Origin: UMGS1840 sp045661305
GTDB taxonomy: Bacteria; Bacillota; Clostridia; UMGS1840
NCBI GenBank assembly: GCA_045661305.1
Contig: JAZRFJ010000023.1
Span: 1 to 44,875, forward strand
Length of the DNA: 44,875 bases
Direction: 5' to 3'
This document shows positions 24,837-34,142 of the stretch, one piece after another; within the stretch, counting starts at the first letter, position 1; each line of letters begins with the position of its first letter. Both the position numbers and the translations under genes were made by a program. The notes beneath the pieces were generated by a model that saw nothing but the letters and a program-made list of their open reading frames with translations, searched no databases and was not told the DNA's origin.

Positions 24837-26015
24837 TTATTTCAATGTTGATAACCAAGGTGGCAATGAGAGGTCGTCGTCTCCATCTTCCGAAGCATTT
24901 TTGCTAAGCACTTCAACTGCATCACTAACAGCACTTTCGCCTGAGCCTGAACCTGAAGCCGAAGAGGCTGAGGAACCACCGGAGGAAGTGTTGAATCTCA
25001 TTGTTTCCTGTTTTTTGTCATCTTTCTTAAATGGGAAATTCATAATGTCATCTTTGAAGCGTTTTTGCTTATCGGAAAAGTCAGTAGCAACAATCGTAAC
25101 ACTAAGTTCATCTTCCATTTCGTCATTAATTACAACACCAAATATAAAGTTTACATCAGCATCAACATGCTGTTGGATAACACTTGCAGCCTGATTAGCC
25201 TCTAAAAGTGTGATATTTGAGCCACCTGTGATATTAAGAAGCACACCTTTTGCACCATCAATAGATGTTTCAAGAAGCGGACTTGAAATAGCCTTCATAG
25301 CAGCTTCTTCTGCTCTGTTTTCTCCGCTTGCACTTCCTATACCCATATGAGCGTATCCTGTGTTCTGAATAATAGCCTTAACATCTGCAAAGTCACAGTT
25401 TATAAGACCGGGAACAACGATTACATCACTGATACCCTTTACACCCTGTCTTAAAACATCATTCGCAATCTTAAATGAATCAAGCAAAGAAGTTGTTTTC
25501 TCTACAATACTGAGTAATTTATCATTCGGAATAACTATAAGAGCATCAACATTTTCTTTGAGATTATCAATTCCTCTTTTAGCAGCATTTGCTCTTCTCA
25601 TGCCCTCAAAAGCAAAAGGTCTTGTAACAACACCTACTGTGAGGATTCCCATATCTTTTGCAATTCCTGCAACAACAGGAGCAGCACCAGTTCCTGTACC
25701 ACCGCCCATTCCGGCAGTAACGAACACCATATCGGCTCCCTGAAGTTCTTTTGCAATTTCTTCTCTGTTTTCTTCTGCTGCTTTTTCACCGATTTCAGGG
25801 TTAGCACCGGCACCAAGCCCTTTTGTGAGCTTTTCACCAATCTGAATTTTAACATCAGCCTTTGAGTCAGCCAAAGACATCTGGTCTGTATTAATTGCAA
25901 TAAATTCAACCAGATTAAGCTTATTTTCTATCATACTGTTGACAGCGTTACATCCGCCGCCACCAACACCGACAACTTTAATTGTAGCCGGTTGTACCAT
26001 TCCTGGTATAGGCAT
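24837..26015 (-). CDS. ftsZ: Cell division protein FtsZ
   Basis: This 392-residue tubulin homologue has GVGGGGCNAV (16-25), the tubulin signature GGGTGTGAAP (104-113) and a flexible Ser/Gly-rich linker of about 40 residues. The C-terminal peptide ends DDDLSLPPWLSTLK, a variant of the usual DxDIPxFLR motif used by FtsA/SepF/ZapA partners. I start at ATG 26015 behind AGGGGG; a longer frame to 26054 adds residues unlike the family. A strong promoter lies at 26067-26095. No ftsA precedes it. Confidence 0.96.
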   Translation of the reverse strand: MPIPGMVQPATIKVVGVGGGGCNAVNSMIENKLNLVEFIAINTDQMSLADSKADVKIQIGEKLTKGLGAGANPEIGEKAAEENREEIAKELQGADMVFVTAGMGGGTGTGAAPVVAGIAKDMGILTVGVVTRPFAFEGMRRANAAKRGIDNLKENVDALIVIPNDKLLSIVEKTTSLLDSFKIANDVLRQGVKGISDVIVVPGLINCDFADVKAIIQNTGYAHMGIGSASGENRAEEAAMKAISSPLLETSIDGAKGVLLNITGGSNITLLEANQAASVIQQHVDADVNFIFGVVINDEMEDELSVTIVATDFSDKQKRFKDDIMNFPFKKDDKKQETMRFNTSSGGSSASSASGSGSGESAVSDAVEVLSKNASEDGDDDLSLPPWLSTLK

Positions 26016-26066
26016 TTTTATGTACCCCCTATATATTATTTCGAATAAATACACATTATTATTTTT

Positions 26067-26095
26067 ATTATAACATGCCTTACTCTAAATTTCAA
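26067..26095 (-). promoter_or_regulatory. Sigma-A promoter of ftsZ
   Basis: On the - strand TTGAAA (26095-26090) and TATAAT (26072-26067) are 17 bp apart, with TGT before the -10 (extended -10). It gives ftsZ its own transcript in addition to read-through from sbp. It occupies the spacer where ftsA is usually found. Confidence 0.85.
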
Positions 26096-26146
26096 GTCTA
26101 TTTTACAATTTTTTTGATTTTTTTTGAATTTTTTATTTTTTTGCTT

Positions 26147-26557
26147 CTATTCTTCAGTTAAGTTTTCACTTTCTTCGGGTGTTTCTTCTTTATTTTTTTC
26201 ATTAGAAATTTCTTTTTTCAAAAAAGCATAGTTTGAAATTATATGATGTCTTATCGAAGCAAAGTTGTTAAAAAGTCTTGTTCCAAAAACAACTACAACT
26301 GCAAGATACAAATCAAGTCCAAGTTTTTCCCCAAAAAATATAATAAGACACGCAAGTGCGGCATTGCAAAAAAGTCCGGAAATAAAAATCGCCATATTAA
26401 AATTTTTCCTAAGACTTGCATATATTCCGCCAAAGACAGAATCAAGTGCAGCAAGAATACTTACAGCAAGGTAAATCGAATATCCTGGTGTTACAACCCA
26501 GGGAAGAAAGAGTGCAACAACCACTCCCAAAACTATACCGATAACAGTAAAAAGCAT
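26147..26557 (-). CDS. sbp: Small basic protein, DUF1290 family (Sbp-like)
   Basis: This 136-residue membrane protein has about four hydrophobic segments and the family core LAALDSVFGGIYASLRKNFN. An acidic tail of about 25 residues follows. The family is found between ftsQ/DUF881 and ftsA-ftsZ in Firmicutes, the same place as here. The start shares one base with the DUF881 stop (TAATG) and has AAGGAGG upstream. Its biochemical role is not known. Confidence 0.86.
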   Translation of the reverse strand: MLFTVIGIVLGVVVALFLPWVVTPGYSIYLAVSILAALDSVFGGIYASLRKNFNMAIFISGLFCNAALACLIIFFGEKLGLDLYLAVVVVFGTRLFNNFASIRHHIISNYAFLKKEISNEKNKEETPEESENLTEE

Positions 26558-27300
26558 TATTTCTTACCTCCTTGCGTTGTTTCAGTTGGTGACGCATATT
26601 TAAAGGAAATTGCTCCCTTATATGCAGGAACAGTAACAGATGATAACTTCTTTATATCAAATTCAAAGCCATAGCTTTGAAGTTCTGACACTACCCCACC
26701 TCTGAAAAGAAGGGCAGATTCAAGTGTGTCGCTGTTGCCGATTGCATTGATAATAAAAGGAGTTGCTATTCTTACATTATTAACACTCAAAACACTTCCG
26801 ACGCATCTTATTTCAGAAAGTGCTGTTAATCTTTCTCCGTTTATTGAGATTGCTTCAGCACCTGCATCCCTAAGCTCATTTACAACAAGAAGAATATCGC
26901 TGTCATGAAGAATGTAAATGTTATCCTGATATTCGCTTTGAGACGAAAACTTACTGTCATTCATCTTAACAATAAGGCCTTCTCCCGTAACCTCTTTCAT
27001 TCCCGAAAGTATTTCAGCATTATCAAGCTGTGCTTTTAAAAGCTTAGTAGTCGCATTAGTATCATTTGCAGCATCCTTATACTTTTCAAGATCACTTGTT
27101 ACTCTTAAGTAATCACTTAAGAGTGCCTCATTTTTTTCCTTTTCCTTTTGATAAAGTGTCTGGAGTTCAGCAGACCTTAGTCCGCTTATCGTTCCCTGAC
27201 CCTGATTTAATCTGACACTTTTAAACTGCCATGTTATGCAAAATGCAAGTATGCTGCAAACTATGGCAATAGATATTTTCGCTTTAATTTCCGCTTTCAT
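26557..27300 (-). CDS. DUF881 family protein (YlxW/YlxX-like)
   Basis: This 247-residue protein has an N-terminal membrane anchor (about 8-25), a coiled-coil (about 42-95) and a C-terminal DUF881 domain with LRDAGAEAISINGERL. The family is linked to division genes in Firmicutes and is structurally similar to the FtsL/FtsB neighbourhood proteins in layout, but its role is not established. The start overlaps the end of ftsQ by 17 bp, suggesting coupling. Confidence 0.87.
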   Translation of the reverse strand: MKAEIKAKISIAIVCSILAFCITWQFKSVRLNQGQGTISGLRSAELQTLYQKEKEKNEALLSDYLRVTSDLEKYKDAANDTNATTKLLKAQLDNAEILSGMKEVTGEGLIVKMNDSKFSSQSEYQDNIYILHDSDILLVVNELRDAGAEAISINGERLTALSEIRCVGSVLSVNNVRIATPFIINAIGNSDTLESALLFRGGVVSELQSYGFEFDIKKLSSVTVPAYKGAISFKYASPTETTQGGKK

Positions 27301-28126
27301 CTTCTGTAAACACCGCCTTATATTCTTCTACAAATTTAAGCTCTCCCGATTTCCCCTCGGGGATAGATTCATAAACCTCTTTTATAAATTTTACTCTGTA
27401 TGATAAGTTACCGCCTGCTCCTACATTACATCTTACATTACCCTTAAGATAAAGTATAAGCTCGCTGTTTTTGCAAGAAATTTTTTCTGTTATATCAGAT
27501 ATTCCCACATTTTTAATTTCCTGTGCAAGAATAAGAAGATTTGAAAAAACAGTTTTATCTTTAGGATTTACAACCTTTCCAACTTCAAATTCCATAATAT
27601 CTGTATTATCCACTTCAGGGACATTGTATTTTTCCTTTTTATCAGCAGTATCAAGCACCTTTCCATGCTTGTCCACAACAAGATAAAGAGATTCTCCGCA
27701 AGCTATCTGTGCAATAGGCTTACATTCCTTTATATTTATAATTATTCCTGACGGAAATGTTCTTTTAACCTCAGCAGCATCAACAAAACTTAATTTCTCA
27801 ACACCGTCTTTTGCTTTTTCACACTGAAAAGTAAAAATATTTTTTGAAATATAGATACCACTTGCGTCTATTATTTTATCCTCTGAAAGTATAGTATTCC
27901 CGTTTACGATAATATTATTTACATTAAAAATAGGAGTAAGAAATGCACACAAAATCAAAAACACAACTAAAAATATGTTTAGAAAAACATGCTTTTTTCT
28001 GAATACTGACATTTTTTGTTTCTTTTTAAGTTCGCGGTATGAATAGAAATCCGACTCAGTTCCGTAATCAATATTATCAAAATTATTTTCTTGTGTTTCA
28101 TTATAAATCTGATTTTCTGTTTCCAT
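27284..28126 (-). CDS. ftsQ: Cell division protein FtsQ/DivIB
   Basis: This 280-residue bitopic protein has a cytoplasmic tail rich in Asn/Glu/Asp, one membrane segment (about 50-70) and an extracytoplasmic POTRA domain (FNVNNIIVNGNTILSEDKI onward), followed by the FtsQ beta domain. It belongs to the FtsQ-FtsL-FtsB divisome subcomplex. I start at ATG 28126 with AAAGGAGGAG directly upstream; an earlier in-frame start at 28165 contains that ribosome binding site within its coding stretch. Confidence 0.9.
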   Translation of the reverse strand: METENQIYNETQENNFDNIDYGTESDFYSYRELKKKQKMSVFRKKHVFLNIFLVVFLILCAFLTPIFNVNNIIVNGNTILSEDKIIDASGIYISKNIFTFQCEKAKDGVEKLSFVDAAEVKRTFPSGIIINIKECKPIAQIACGESLYLVVDKHGKVLDTADKKEKYNVPEVDNTDIMEFEVGKVVNPKDKTVFSNLLILAQEIKNVGISDITEKISCKNSELILYLKGNVRCNVGAGGNLSYRVKFIKEVYESIPEGKSGELKFVEEYKAVFTEDESGN

Positions 28127-28171
28127 ATTTCTCCTCCTTTCTTGAGTAGAATTGTTTAGAAGCAAAAGCTT

Positions 28172-29422
28172 CTAAACAATCTTTATATCAGCACCAAGTG
28201 CTTTGAATTTTGGAACAATGTTTTCATATCCTCTTATTATATGGTGAGAATCCTCAACAATTACCTGTTCACTTATTCCAAGCGAAGCAACTATCAATGC
28301 CGCACCTGCTCTTAAATCTTCGGCAACAACTGTTCCGCCATACATTTCATCTATATTGCCCTTTATTTTCAAGGTATTCCCAAACACATTTATATTTGCA
28401 CCAAGCTTTCTAAGCTCAGGCACATGATTAAATCTTCTTTCAAATATATTTTCTGCAATAAGACTTGTGCCCTTTGAATTTATAAGGCAAGCCGTAATTA
28501 CAGGCTGTGCATCTGTCGGAAAACCCGGATATGGTGCAGTTGAAATCATATCAACTGCTTTAAGTCTGTTTGGTGCAATAATAGTAAGGTCATTATTTTT
28601 TATAAGCACCTCACAGCCTGCGCGTGAAAAAGCTGAAACTGTGCTTTTTATATCATCGACAGGAGCATTATTCAAAGTAATTGTACTTCCTGTAACTGCA
28701 GCTGCAGCCATATATGTCGCAGTTTCTATTCTGTCGGATATAACTGTATATTCACAGTCACGGAAATTCTTTTCTTTCTTTATTACTATTCTCTCTGTAC
28801 CTGCACCGCTTATTTTTGCACCTGCACGATTTAAAAACGCTGCTAAGCTTTTTATTTCAGGCTCTGCTGCAGCATTTCTTATTATTACATCTTCATCGGC
28901 AGCGAGTGACGCAAGTATTATATTTTCTGTTGCTCCGATACTAGGAAATGCCAGATAATACTCTCCGCCTTTTAGCTTATTGTATTTAAAATCAAGACTG
29001 CCCTCATTTTCCTTAATTTCTGCACCCATTTTTCTTAAAACATCTACATGAATATCAATAGGTCTTTTCCCAAGCTCACAACCGCCAGGAAATGGCAGAT
29101 TGCCCTCACCCTTGTCAGCAATAAAAGCTCCTAAAAATATAACAGAAGACCGTAATGCTCCCATTAAATCACATGGCACATCTTTAACGCAACTATCCTT
29201 TGCATCAACTGCAAGTGTTCCGTTATCATAAACAACATTGCAACCAAGATACTGAAGTATTCTTATAGTAGAAGCAACATCGCTTAGTTTCGGGCAATTA
29301 TGTATGATGCTTTTCTTTTTTGTAACAATAGTTGAAGCAAGTATCGGAAGAACAGCGTTTTTTGAGCCTGATATATTTATACCACCGCTTAATTTTCTTC
29401 CACCGTTTACAACATATTTCAT
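28172..29422 (-). CDS. murA: UDP-N-acetylglucosamine 1-carboxyvinyltransferase
   Basis: This 416-residue EPSP-synthase-fold enzyme starts with the conserved GGRKLSGGINISGSKNAVLPIL and has the catalytic loop PGGCELGKRP with Cys115, the residue alkylated by fosfomycin. It transfers enolpyruvate from PEP to UDP-GlcNAc, the first committed step of peptidoglycan synthesis. ATG 29422 is chosen because GGAAGGTGAG precedes it and the family begins there; upstream in-frame residues derive from the AAAGTGC repeats. Confidence 0.95.
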   Translation of the reverse strand: MKYVVNGGRKLSGGINISGSKNAVLPILASTIVTKKKSIIHNCPKLSDVASTIRILQYLGCNVVYDNGTLAVDAKDSCVKDVPCDLMGALRSSVIFLGAFIADKGEGNLPFPGGCELGKRPIDIHVDVLRKMGAEIKENEGSLDFKYNKLKGGEYYLAFPSIGATENIILASLAADEDVIIRNAAAEPEIKSLAAFLNRAGAKISGAGTERIVIKKEKNFRDCEYTVISDRIETATYMAAAAVTGSTITLNNAPVDDIKSTVSAFSRAGCEVLIKNNDLTIIAPNRLKAVDMISTAPYPGFPTDAQPVITACLINSKGTSLIAENIFERRFNHVPELRKLGANINVFGNTLKIKGNIDEMYGGTVVAEDLRAGAALIVASLGISEQVIVEDSHHIIRGYENIVPKFKALGADIKIV

Positions 29423-29445
29423 ATAACAACTCACCTTCCGTTTTT

Positions 29446-29480
29446 TCGCACTTTGCACTTTTCGCACTTTTTGCACTTTT
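29446..29480 (-). repeat. Four tandem AAAGTGC units upstream of murA
   Basis: On the - strand AAAGTGC occurs four times, with its GTG centred near 29475, 29466, 29457 and 29450, spaced 9, 9 and 7 bp. Two TATAAT-like -10 elements lie just upstream at 29495-29490 and 29508-29503, without good -35 boxes. AAAGTG is the core of the MraZ box described in Firmicutes and Mycoplasma, though that box has 10-bp spacing. It could be an operator or simple slippage repeat. Confidence 0.5.
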
Positions 29481-29514
29481 CGTACTGTTATTATATGAAA
29501 ATATTATAAAACTG

Positions 29515-30606
29515 TTACTTTACTACACTTTTTAAGACCTCAAAAATTCTTTTGTCACCATCAAGGACGCAAAGCGATTCCATTTTGTTCTGCATTTTCA
29601 TTAATTTTTCTTCATCATTTATAAGATTTAAAATAATTTCGCAGAATTTTTGAGAATTTAGTTCACTTTCCTTTATAAGTATTCCGCCACCATTATCGGC
29701 AATAACACTTGCATTTTTAGTCTGGTGGTCAGCTGTTACATTAGGTGACGGAATGAGAATACAAGGTTTTTTTGTTGCACAAAGCTCGCTTACTGTCATT
29801 GCACCTGCTCTTGTAACAGCAATATCGCATGCACAAAGTAAGGTCGGCATATCATCAATATATTCTTTTATTATTATATTTGAACTAACACTTTGTGTAC
29901 TTTTAATAAACTCGTCGTAATATCTTTTTCCTGTGCCTACATAAACAATAATCCCATCGTTATTTTTTACCTTATTTATAAGAGAAAGAAATGCTTCGTT
30001 TAACTTTTTCGCACCCAAGCTTCCGCCAAAGCAAAGAATAACTTTTTTATCATCAGCTATCCCAAGTTTTTTTCTTGTCTCTTTTTTATCGCAGTTTACA
30101 AATTCTTTTCTTACAGGATTTCCTGTTACAACACTTCTGTCAGGAAATTTTAAGAACTTATCGGAATCAGGGAACGCAAGACAATATTTTTTTGCATCCT
30201 TTGAAAGAAGTTTTGTTGTAAGACCAGGAAAAGCATTTTGTTCAGTTATTATAAACGGTGATTTAACTCTCTTTACAGCCTCCATAGCCATAAAGCTTAT
30301 ATAACCTCCGCAAGAAATCCCCACATCAGGTTTAAAGTCTTTGGTTATTTTTAGAATTTCTCTGTAAGCCTTATAATCATCGTATAAAATTTTAAAATTA
30401 TTAAAAAGATTTTTTCTGTCAAGTCCTTTTGAAACATGAAGACTAAACTTTAGTCCCGATGACTTATAGAGTTTTTCCTCGAGATTTCCTTTTGAGCCTA
30501 TAAAAAGGACCTCGTTTTTCTCATCCTGGGAAACTATATATTTTCCTATGGCAATAGCGGGATTTATATGACCACCTGTACCGCCTGCTGAAATCAGAAC
30601 CTTCAA
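29515..30606 (-). CDS. murG: Undecaprenyl-PP-MurNAc-pentapeptide GlcNAc transferase
   Basis: This 363-residue GT28 enzyme has the G-loops SAGGTGGHINPA (6-17) and CFGGSLGAKKLN, the acceptor-side SCGGYISF, and the donor-binding TRAGAMTVSEL. It makes lipid II from lipid I on the cytoplasmic membrane face. The start is a TTG (complement of 30604-30606) with GAGGAATGG upstream; the nearest ATG is in another frame. It follows ftsW in the same transcript. Confidence 0.95.
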   Translation of the reverse strand: MKVLISAGGTGGHINPAIAIGKYIVSQDEKNEVLFIGSKGNLEEKLYKSSGLKFSLHVSKGLDRKNLFNNFKILYDDYKAYREILKITKDFKPDVGISCGGYISFMAMEAVKRVKSPFIITEQNAFPGLTTKLLSKDAKKYCLAFPDSDKFLKFPDRSVVTGNPVRKEFVNCDKKETRKKLGIADDKKVILCFGGSLGAKKLNEAFLSLINKVKNNDGIIVYVGTGKRYYDEFIKSTQSVSSNIIIKEYIDDMPTLLCACDIAVTRAGAMTVSELCATKKPCILIPSPNVTADHQTKNASVIADNGGGILIKESELNSQKFCEIILNLINDEEKLMKMQNKMESLCVLDGDKRIFEVLKSVVK

Positions 30607-30608
30607 CC

Positions 30609-30660
30609 TTTTCCATTCCTCTCATTAAACATTCTAAACTCTGCATTCAACATTCATCAT
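30609..30660 (-). repeat. Short low-complexity GAATG repeat between ftsW and murG
   Basis: On the - strand GAATG recurs about five times in 50 bp, ending in the murG ribosome binding site. It looks like local slippage; no fold or known motif is evident. Confidence 0.35.
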
Positions 30661-31775
30661 TCTATTATGACCTTCGGCTGTCTTGAAATATTAAGTATCA
30701 TTCCCATCGACATCATCTGGAATACAAAAGAGCTTCCGCCTGCCGAGAAAAACGGGAGTGGAATCCCTGTTGCCGGAACAGATGATGTTGCAACGGCTAT
30801 ATTTAAAAGTGCCTGAACTGCAACTATTGACAAAAGTCCGAAAGTAAGAATCATAGAATATTTATCAGGTGCATTAAGTGCAATCTTCACTCCTTTTAAA
30901 AGGAGTGCAACAAATAATCCTATAACTAAAAGTGCACCTATAAAGCCAAGCTCTTCACATATAATTGAAAAAATAAAGTCATTCTGCGGTTCAGGAATAT
31001 AGAGGTATTTCTGTCTGCTTCTTCCAAGTCCAAGACCTGTGCCACCGCCGCTGCCTATTGCATAAAGCGACTGAACAACCTGCCATCCCTCATCCTGCTT
31101 ATATTTAAACGGGTCAGTAAACGAAAGCACTCTTTTAAGTCTGTATGGCTCCAGAAGCACGATAAGTACACCAACGGCAGCAGCCGGGATACCAACAGCT
31201 GTAAAAATTCTCAGTGGTATTCCTGCAACAAGCATCATTATTGCGATTGAGCCTACAATAATAATCATTGCAGAAAAATGTGGCTGAAAAAGAAGAAATA
31301 TTCCTACAAGTGAAAATATAAGTATGCACGAAAAAACATACGGAAGTGTGTTTTTCCACCTCGTATCTGTCAATTTAGAAAGCACATAAGCACACATTAT
31401 TACTATCGCTATTTTTGCAAACTCAGACGGTTGCATAGAAAATGCACCTATTCTTATCCATCTTTTTGCACCGTTTACCGTTGCACCTGCAACTGCAACA
31501 ATACCAAGAAGACCAACCGCAACAAAATATACAACCATCCTCATCTTCTTTATAAATCTATAATCAATAAGCGAGGTTACAAATAATGTCACAATGCCAA
31601 GAACTGCCCATATAAGCTGATTTCTAAAAAAATATGTACTGTCATTTTTTACATAAAAAGCATTCGGAGAAGAAGCACTGTACACCATAATAAGCCCATA
31701 GGCTGTAAGCATAAGCACTATAGCAAGAAAACCTGTATCCATTTCTCCCAAACCGGATTTTAACTTACGAAACAC
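30657..31775 (-). CDS. ftsW: SEDS-family peptidoglycan polymerase FtsW (or SpoVE)
   Basis: This 372-residue membrane protein has about ten hydrophobic segments and SEDS motifs NGAKRWIRIGAFSMQPSEFAK, GWQVVQSLYAIGSGG and PEPQNDFIFSIICEE. It polymerises lipid II together with a class B PBP, here probably the PASTA protein of the same cluster. The start is GTG 31775 with GGGGAG upstream. In spore formers the gene at this place may be spoVE, and sequence alone does not separate the two. Confidence 0.92.
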   Translation of the reverse strand: MFRKLKSGLGEMDTGFLAIVLMLTAYGLIMVYSASSPNAFYVKNDSTYFFRNQLIWAVLGIVTLFVTSLIDYRFIKKMRMVVYFVAVGLLGIVAVAGATVNGAKRWIRIGAFSMQPSEFAKIAIVIMCAYVLSKLTDTRWKNTLPYVFSCILIFSLVGIFLLFQPHFSAMIIIVGSIAIMMLVAGIPLRIFTAVGIPAAAVGVLIVLLEPYRLKRVLSFTDPFKYKQDEGWQVVQSLYAIGSGGGTGLGLGRSRQKYLYIPEPQNDFIFSIICEELGFIGALLVIGLFVALLLKGVKIALNAPDKYSMILTFGLLSIVAVQALLNIAVATSSVPATGIPLPFFSAGGSSFVFQMMSMGMILNISRQPKVIIE

Positions 31776-31805
31776 TTTATCTCCCCTTTTCTTCCCTTTT
31801 CTTTT

Positions 31806-32768
31806 TTATACAAATGACAAAAATGCAATTACTGCCGCGATAACAGTTATAAAACTAAATGTAGTAACAATCTTATTTTCGCTGTAGCCTTCCATTTCAA
31901 GATGATGATGAAACGGAGCCATTTTGAAAAGTCTTTTTCCGTGTGTCAGCCTGAAGTAACCAACCTGAAGCATAACAGAAACAGCTTCTAAAAGATACAC
32001 AATCCCTACTATTACAATAATAAGAGGGTCATTATTTAATATTGCAAGAGAAACAACTGCTCCGCCAAGATATAAAGAACCTGTATCACCCATAAAAACT
32101 TTGGCAGGATGCAGATTATAAACCAAAAATCCGCATAAAGCACCACACAAAGCTGCACTGTAAGAAACAAGACCGTTTTCTCTGAATACAAGTCCCATAA
32201 GCACAAAGAACAATGTTACAAACACAGTAACACTTCCTGCCAGACCGTCAATTCCATCTGTAAGATTAACGCTGTTTATAAAGCCTATCATCATAAACAC
32301 CAAAAACAGCGTTATAAAATATCCCATTTCAATATTTATTGATGTAAAAGGAATATGGAGTGAAGTTCTTAAAACTCCAAGCTCTATTCCCACTACACAA
32401 AATGCTATTGTAACCACAAGCATCATTATTATTTTGCCTATCGGTGATAAACCGAGATTTCTTTTTTTCACAACCTTTATATAGTCGTCAACAAAACCGA
32501 TAGCACCGCATAAAAGTGAAAATACAACTGCAAAAATCCCTCTTATATCTCTTATAAAAATAACTGAAGCTACAGTTGCGGCAATAATAAATATAAAACC
32601 GCCCATTGTCGGAGTTCCCGATTTGCCTTCATGCCATTTTGGACCTATATCGAGTATTTTCTGACCGAATTTCAGTTTTTTTAGTACAGGTATTATAACA
32701 GGACCTATAACAACGCTTATTATAAAGCCTATTATTGCACATATTACAGCCTGAAATGTCAAATTCAT
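31806..32768 (-). CDS. mraY: Phospho-MurNAc-pentapeptide transferase
   Basis: This 320-residue polytopic membrane enzyme has GTPTMGG, the Mg-binding DDYIK and NLTDGIDGLAG motifs, and the C-terminal FHHHLEMEGYSENKIV. It moves phospho-MurNAc-pentapeptide to undecaprenyl phosphate, making lipid I. I start at ATG 32768, eight bases after AGGAG (32781-32777); a GTG at 32777 overlaps that site. ftsW follows after 30 bp, the place where murD usually lies. Confidence 0.95.
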   Translation of the reverse strand: MNLTFQAVICAIIGFIISVVIGPVIIPVLKKLKFGQKILDIGPKWHEGKSGTPTMGGFIFIIAATVASVIFIRDIRGIFAVVFSLLCGAIGFVDDYIKVVKKRNLGLSPIGKIIMMLVVTIAFCVVGIELGVLRTSLHIPFTSINIEMGYFITLFLVFMMIGFINSVNLTDGIDGLAGSVTVFVTLFFVLMGLVFRENGLVSYSAALCGALCGFLVYNLHPAKVFMGDTGSLYLGGAVVSLAILNNDPLIIVIVGIVYLLEAVSVMLQVGYFRLTHGKRLFKMAPFHHHLEMEGYSENKIVTTFSFITVIAAVIAFLSFV

Positions 32769-32795
32769 ATTTTTCACTCCTGTCTTTTATTTACA

Positions 32796-34142
32796 TTACT
32801 TAATTTTATCAAAAATCTCCTCAAATTTATATGACCTTGAAGCTTTTATCAAAATACAGTCACCGTCTTTGAATATATTATCTATATTTTCAAAAAGCTC
32901 ATTTTTTGTTTCAAAGTGAAGTGTTTTTGTGCTTGGAAATCCTGCTTTTATTGCACCGTCTCTTATGTATGAGCTGTTTTCTCCGCATGTTATAAGAAAA
33001 TCTGCCTCATTTTCCTTTACTGCCTCGCCTACCTTAGTAAGAATATCTGTCAAATAATCTCCAAGCTCACCTATTCCACCTAAAATGGCAACTTTTCGTT
33101 CGCATTTCTTGTTTTTCAAAACACCAAGTGCTGCTCTCATAGAATCTAATGAAGCGTTATAACAATCAAGTATAATGTCTTTTTCACCTATTTTATACAT
33201 TTCCTGTCTTAACCCTACATTTTTAAATTTATTAAAGCCGTTTTGTATGGTTTTAGAATCTGCACCAAGCAGTTTTCCGATAGTTACAGCACAGCAGGCA
33301 TTTTTCACATTATGCATTCCGCTAACCGAAAGAGTATATTTTTCGTTATTCAATAAAAATTCACATTTTTCATCAGAATCAATTACAGAAACATCATAAT
33401 CGCCGTTTTTAATGCCAAAATATACTGTTTTTTGATTAAGCTTTCCTTTAAGAGATAAAAGCATATCATCATCACCCGAAAGCACCAAAACTCCGTCTTT
33501 GTTCATACCGTCTGTTATTTCAAGCTTTGCTTTTAAAATATTTTCCTGAGTTTTAAGATGCTCAATATGTGACATTCCTATCATTGTTATAACTGAAATA
33601 TCAGGGCAAGCAATCTTTGAAAGATAAGAAATTTCTCCTAGATTACTCATTCCCATTTCCAAAACGGCATATTTTTCATCGCCGTCCATAGAAAGAATGG
33701 TAAGTGGAAGTCCTATATCGTTATTGAAGTTTTTTTGTGTTACAAGCGTTTTTCCAAGTTCACCTACAACACTTGCAATAAGCTGTCTTGTAGTTGTTTT
33801 TCCTACACTTCCTGTAACTGCAATCACAGTAGGATTAACTTTTTTTAAAACATAAACTGCTAACATTCCAAGAGCTTTTTTCGTATCATCCACCAAAACA
33901 CAAAAATCCGCCTCGTTACAAATTTTTTCTTTATCGTGTGTAAGATAGCCCGAAGCTCCGTTTGAAACTGCACCTTTTATAAAATTATGTCCGTCAAAAT
34001 TTTCGCCCTTTAACGGCACAAAAAGCTTCTCAAAAAGATTTTCCCTTGAATCTGTCGAAACACCATAAACAACGCTGTCTTTTTTATTAAAAATCAGCGT
34101 TCCGTTTGTAGCATCGACAATTTCTCTTACTGTAAGCTGCAT
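32796..34142 (-). CDS. murF: UDP-MurNAc-tripeptide--D-Ala-D-Ala ligase
   Basis: This 448-residue Mur ligase has an N-terminal UDP-substrate domain, a P-loop VTGSVGKTTTRQ near 112 and an EMGMSNLGEI block typical of MurF. It adds D-Ala-D-Ala to the UDP-MurNAc-tripeptide. The start overlaps the end of murE by 16 bp with GAGGG upstream, so the two are coupled. Confidence 0.95.
   Translation of the reverse strand: MQLTVREIVDATNGTLIFNKKDSVVYGVSTDSRENLFEKLFVPLKGENFDGHNFIKGAVSNGASGYLTHDKEKICNEADFCVLVDDTKKALGMLAVYVLKKVNPTVIAVTGSVGKTTTRQLIASVVGELGKTLVTQKNFNNDIGLPLTILSMDGDEKYAVLEMGMSNLGEISYLSKIACPDISVITMIGMSHIEHLKTQENILKAKLEITDGMNKDGVLVLSGDDDMLLSLKGKLNQKTVYFGIKNGDYDVSVIDSDEKCEFLLNNEKYTLSVSGMHNVKNACCAVTIGKLLGADSKTIQNGFNKFKNVGLRQEMYKIGEKDIILDCYNASLDSMRAALGVLKNKKCERKVAILGGIGELGDYLTDILTKVGEAVKENEADFLITCGENSSYIRDGAIKAGFPSTKTLHFETKNELFENIDNIFKDGDCILIKASRSYKFEEIFDKIK

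Noticed and set aside
28467..28958. A 163-codon open frame on the + strand inside murA
   Set aside because: It is fully antisense to a well-supported enzyme gene and resembles no known family.
29446..29480. The AAAGTGC array as a CRISPR
   Set aside because: Units are 7 bp with 0-2 bp gaps; there are no spacers and no cas genes.
32766..32777. GTG 32777 as the mraY start
   Set aside because: It overlaps the AGGAG site that is correctly spaced for ATG 32768.
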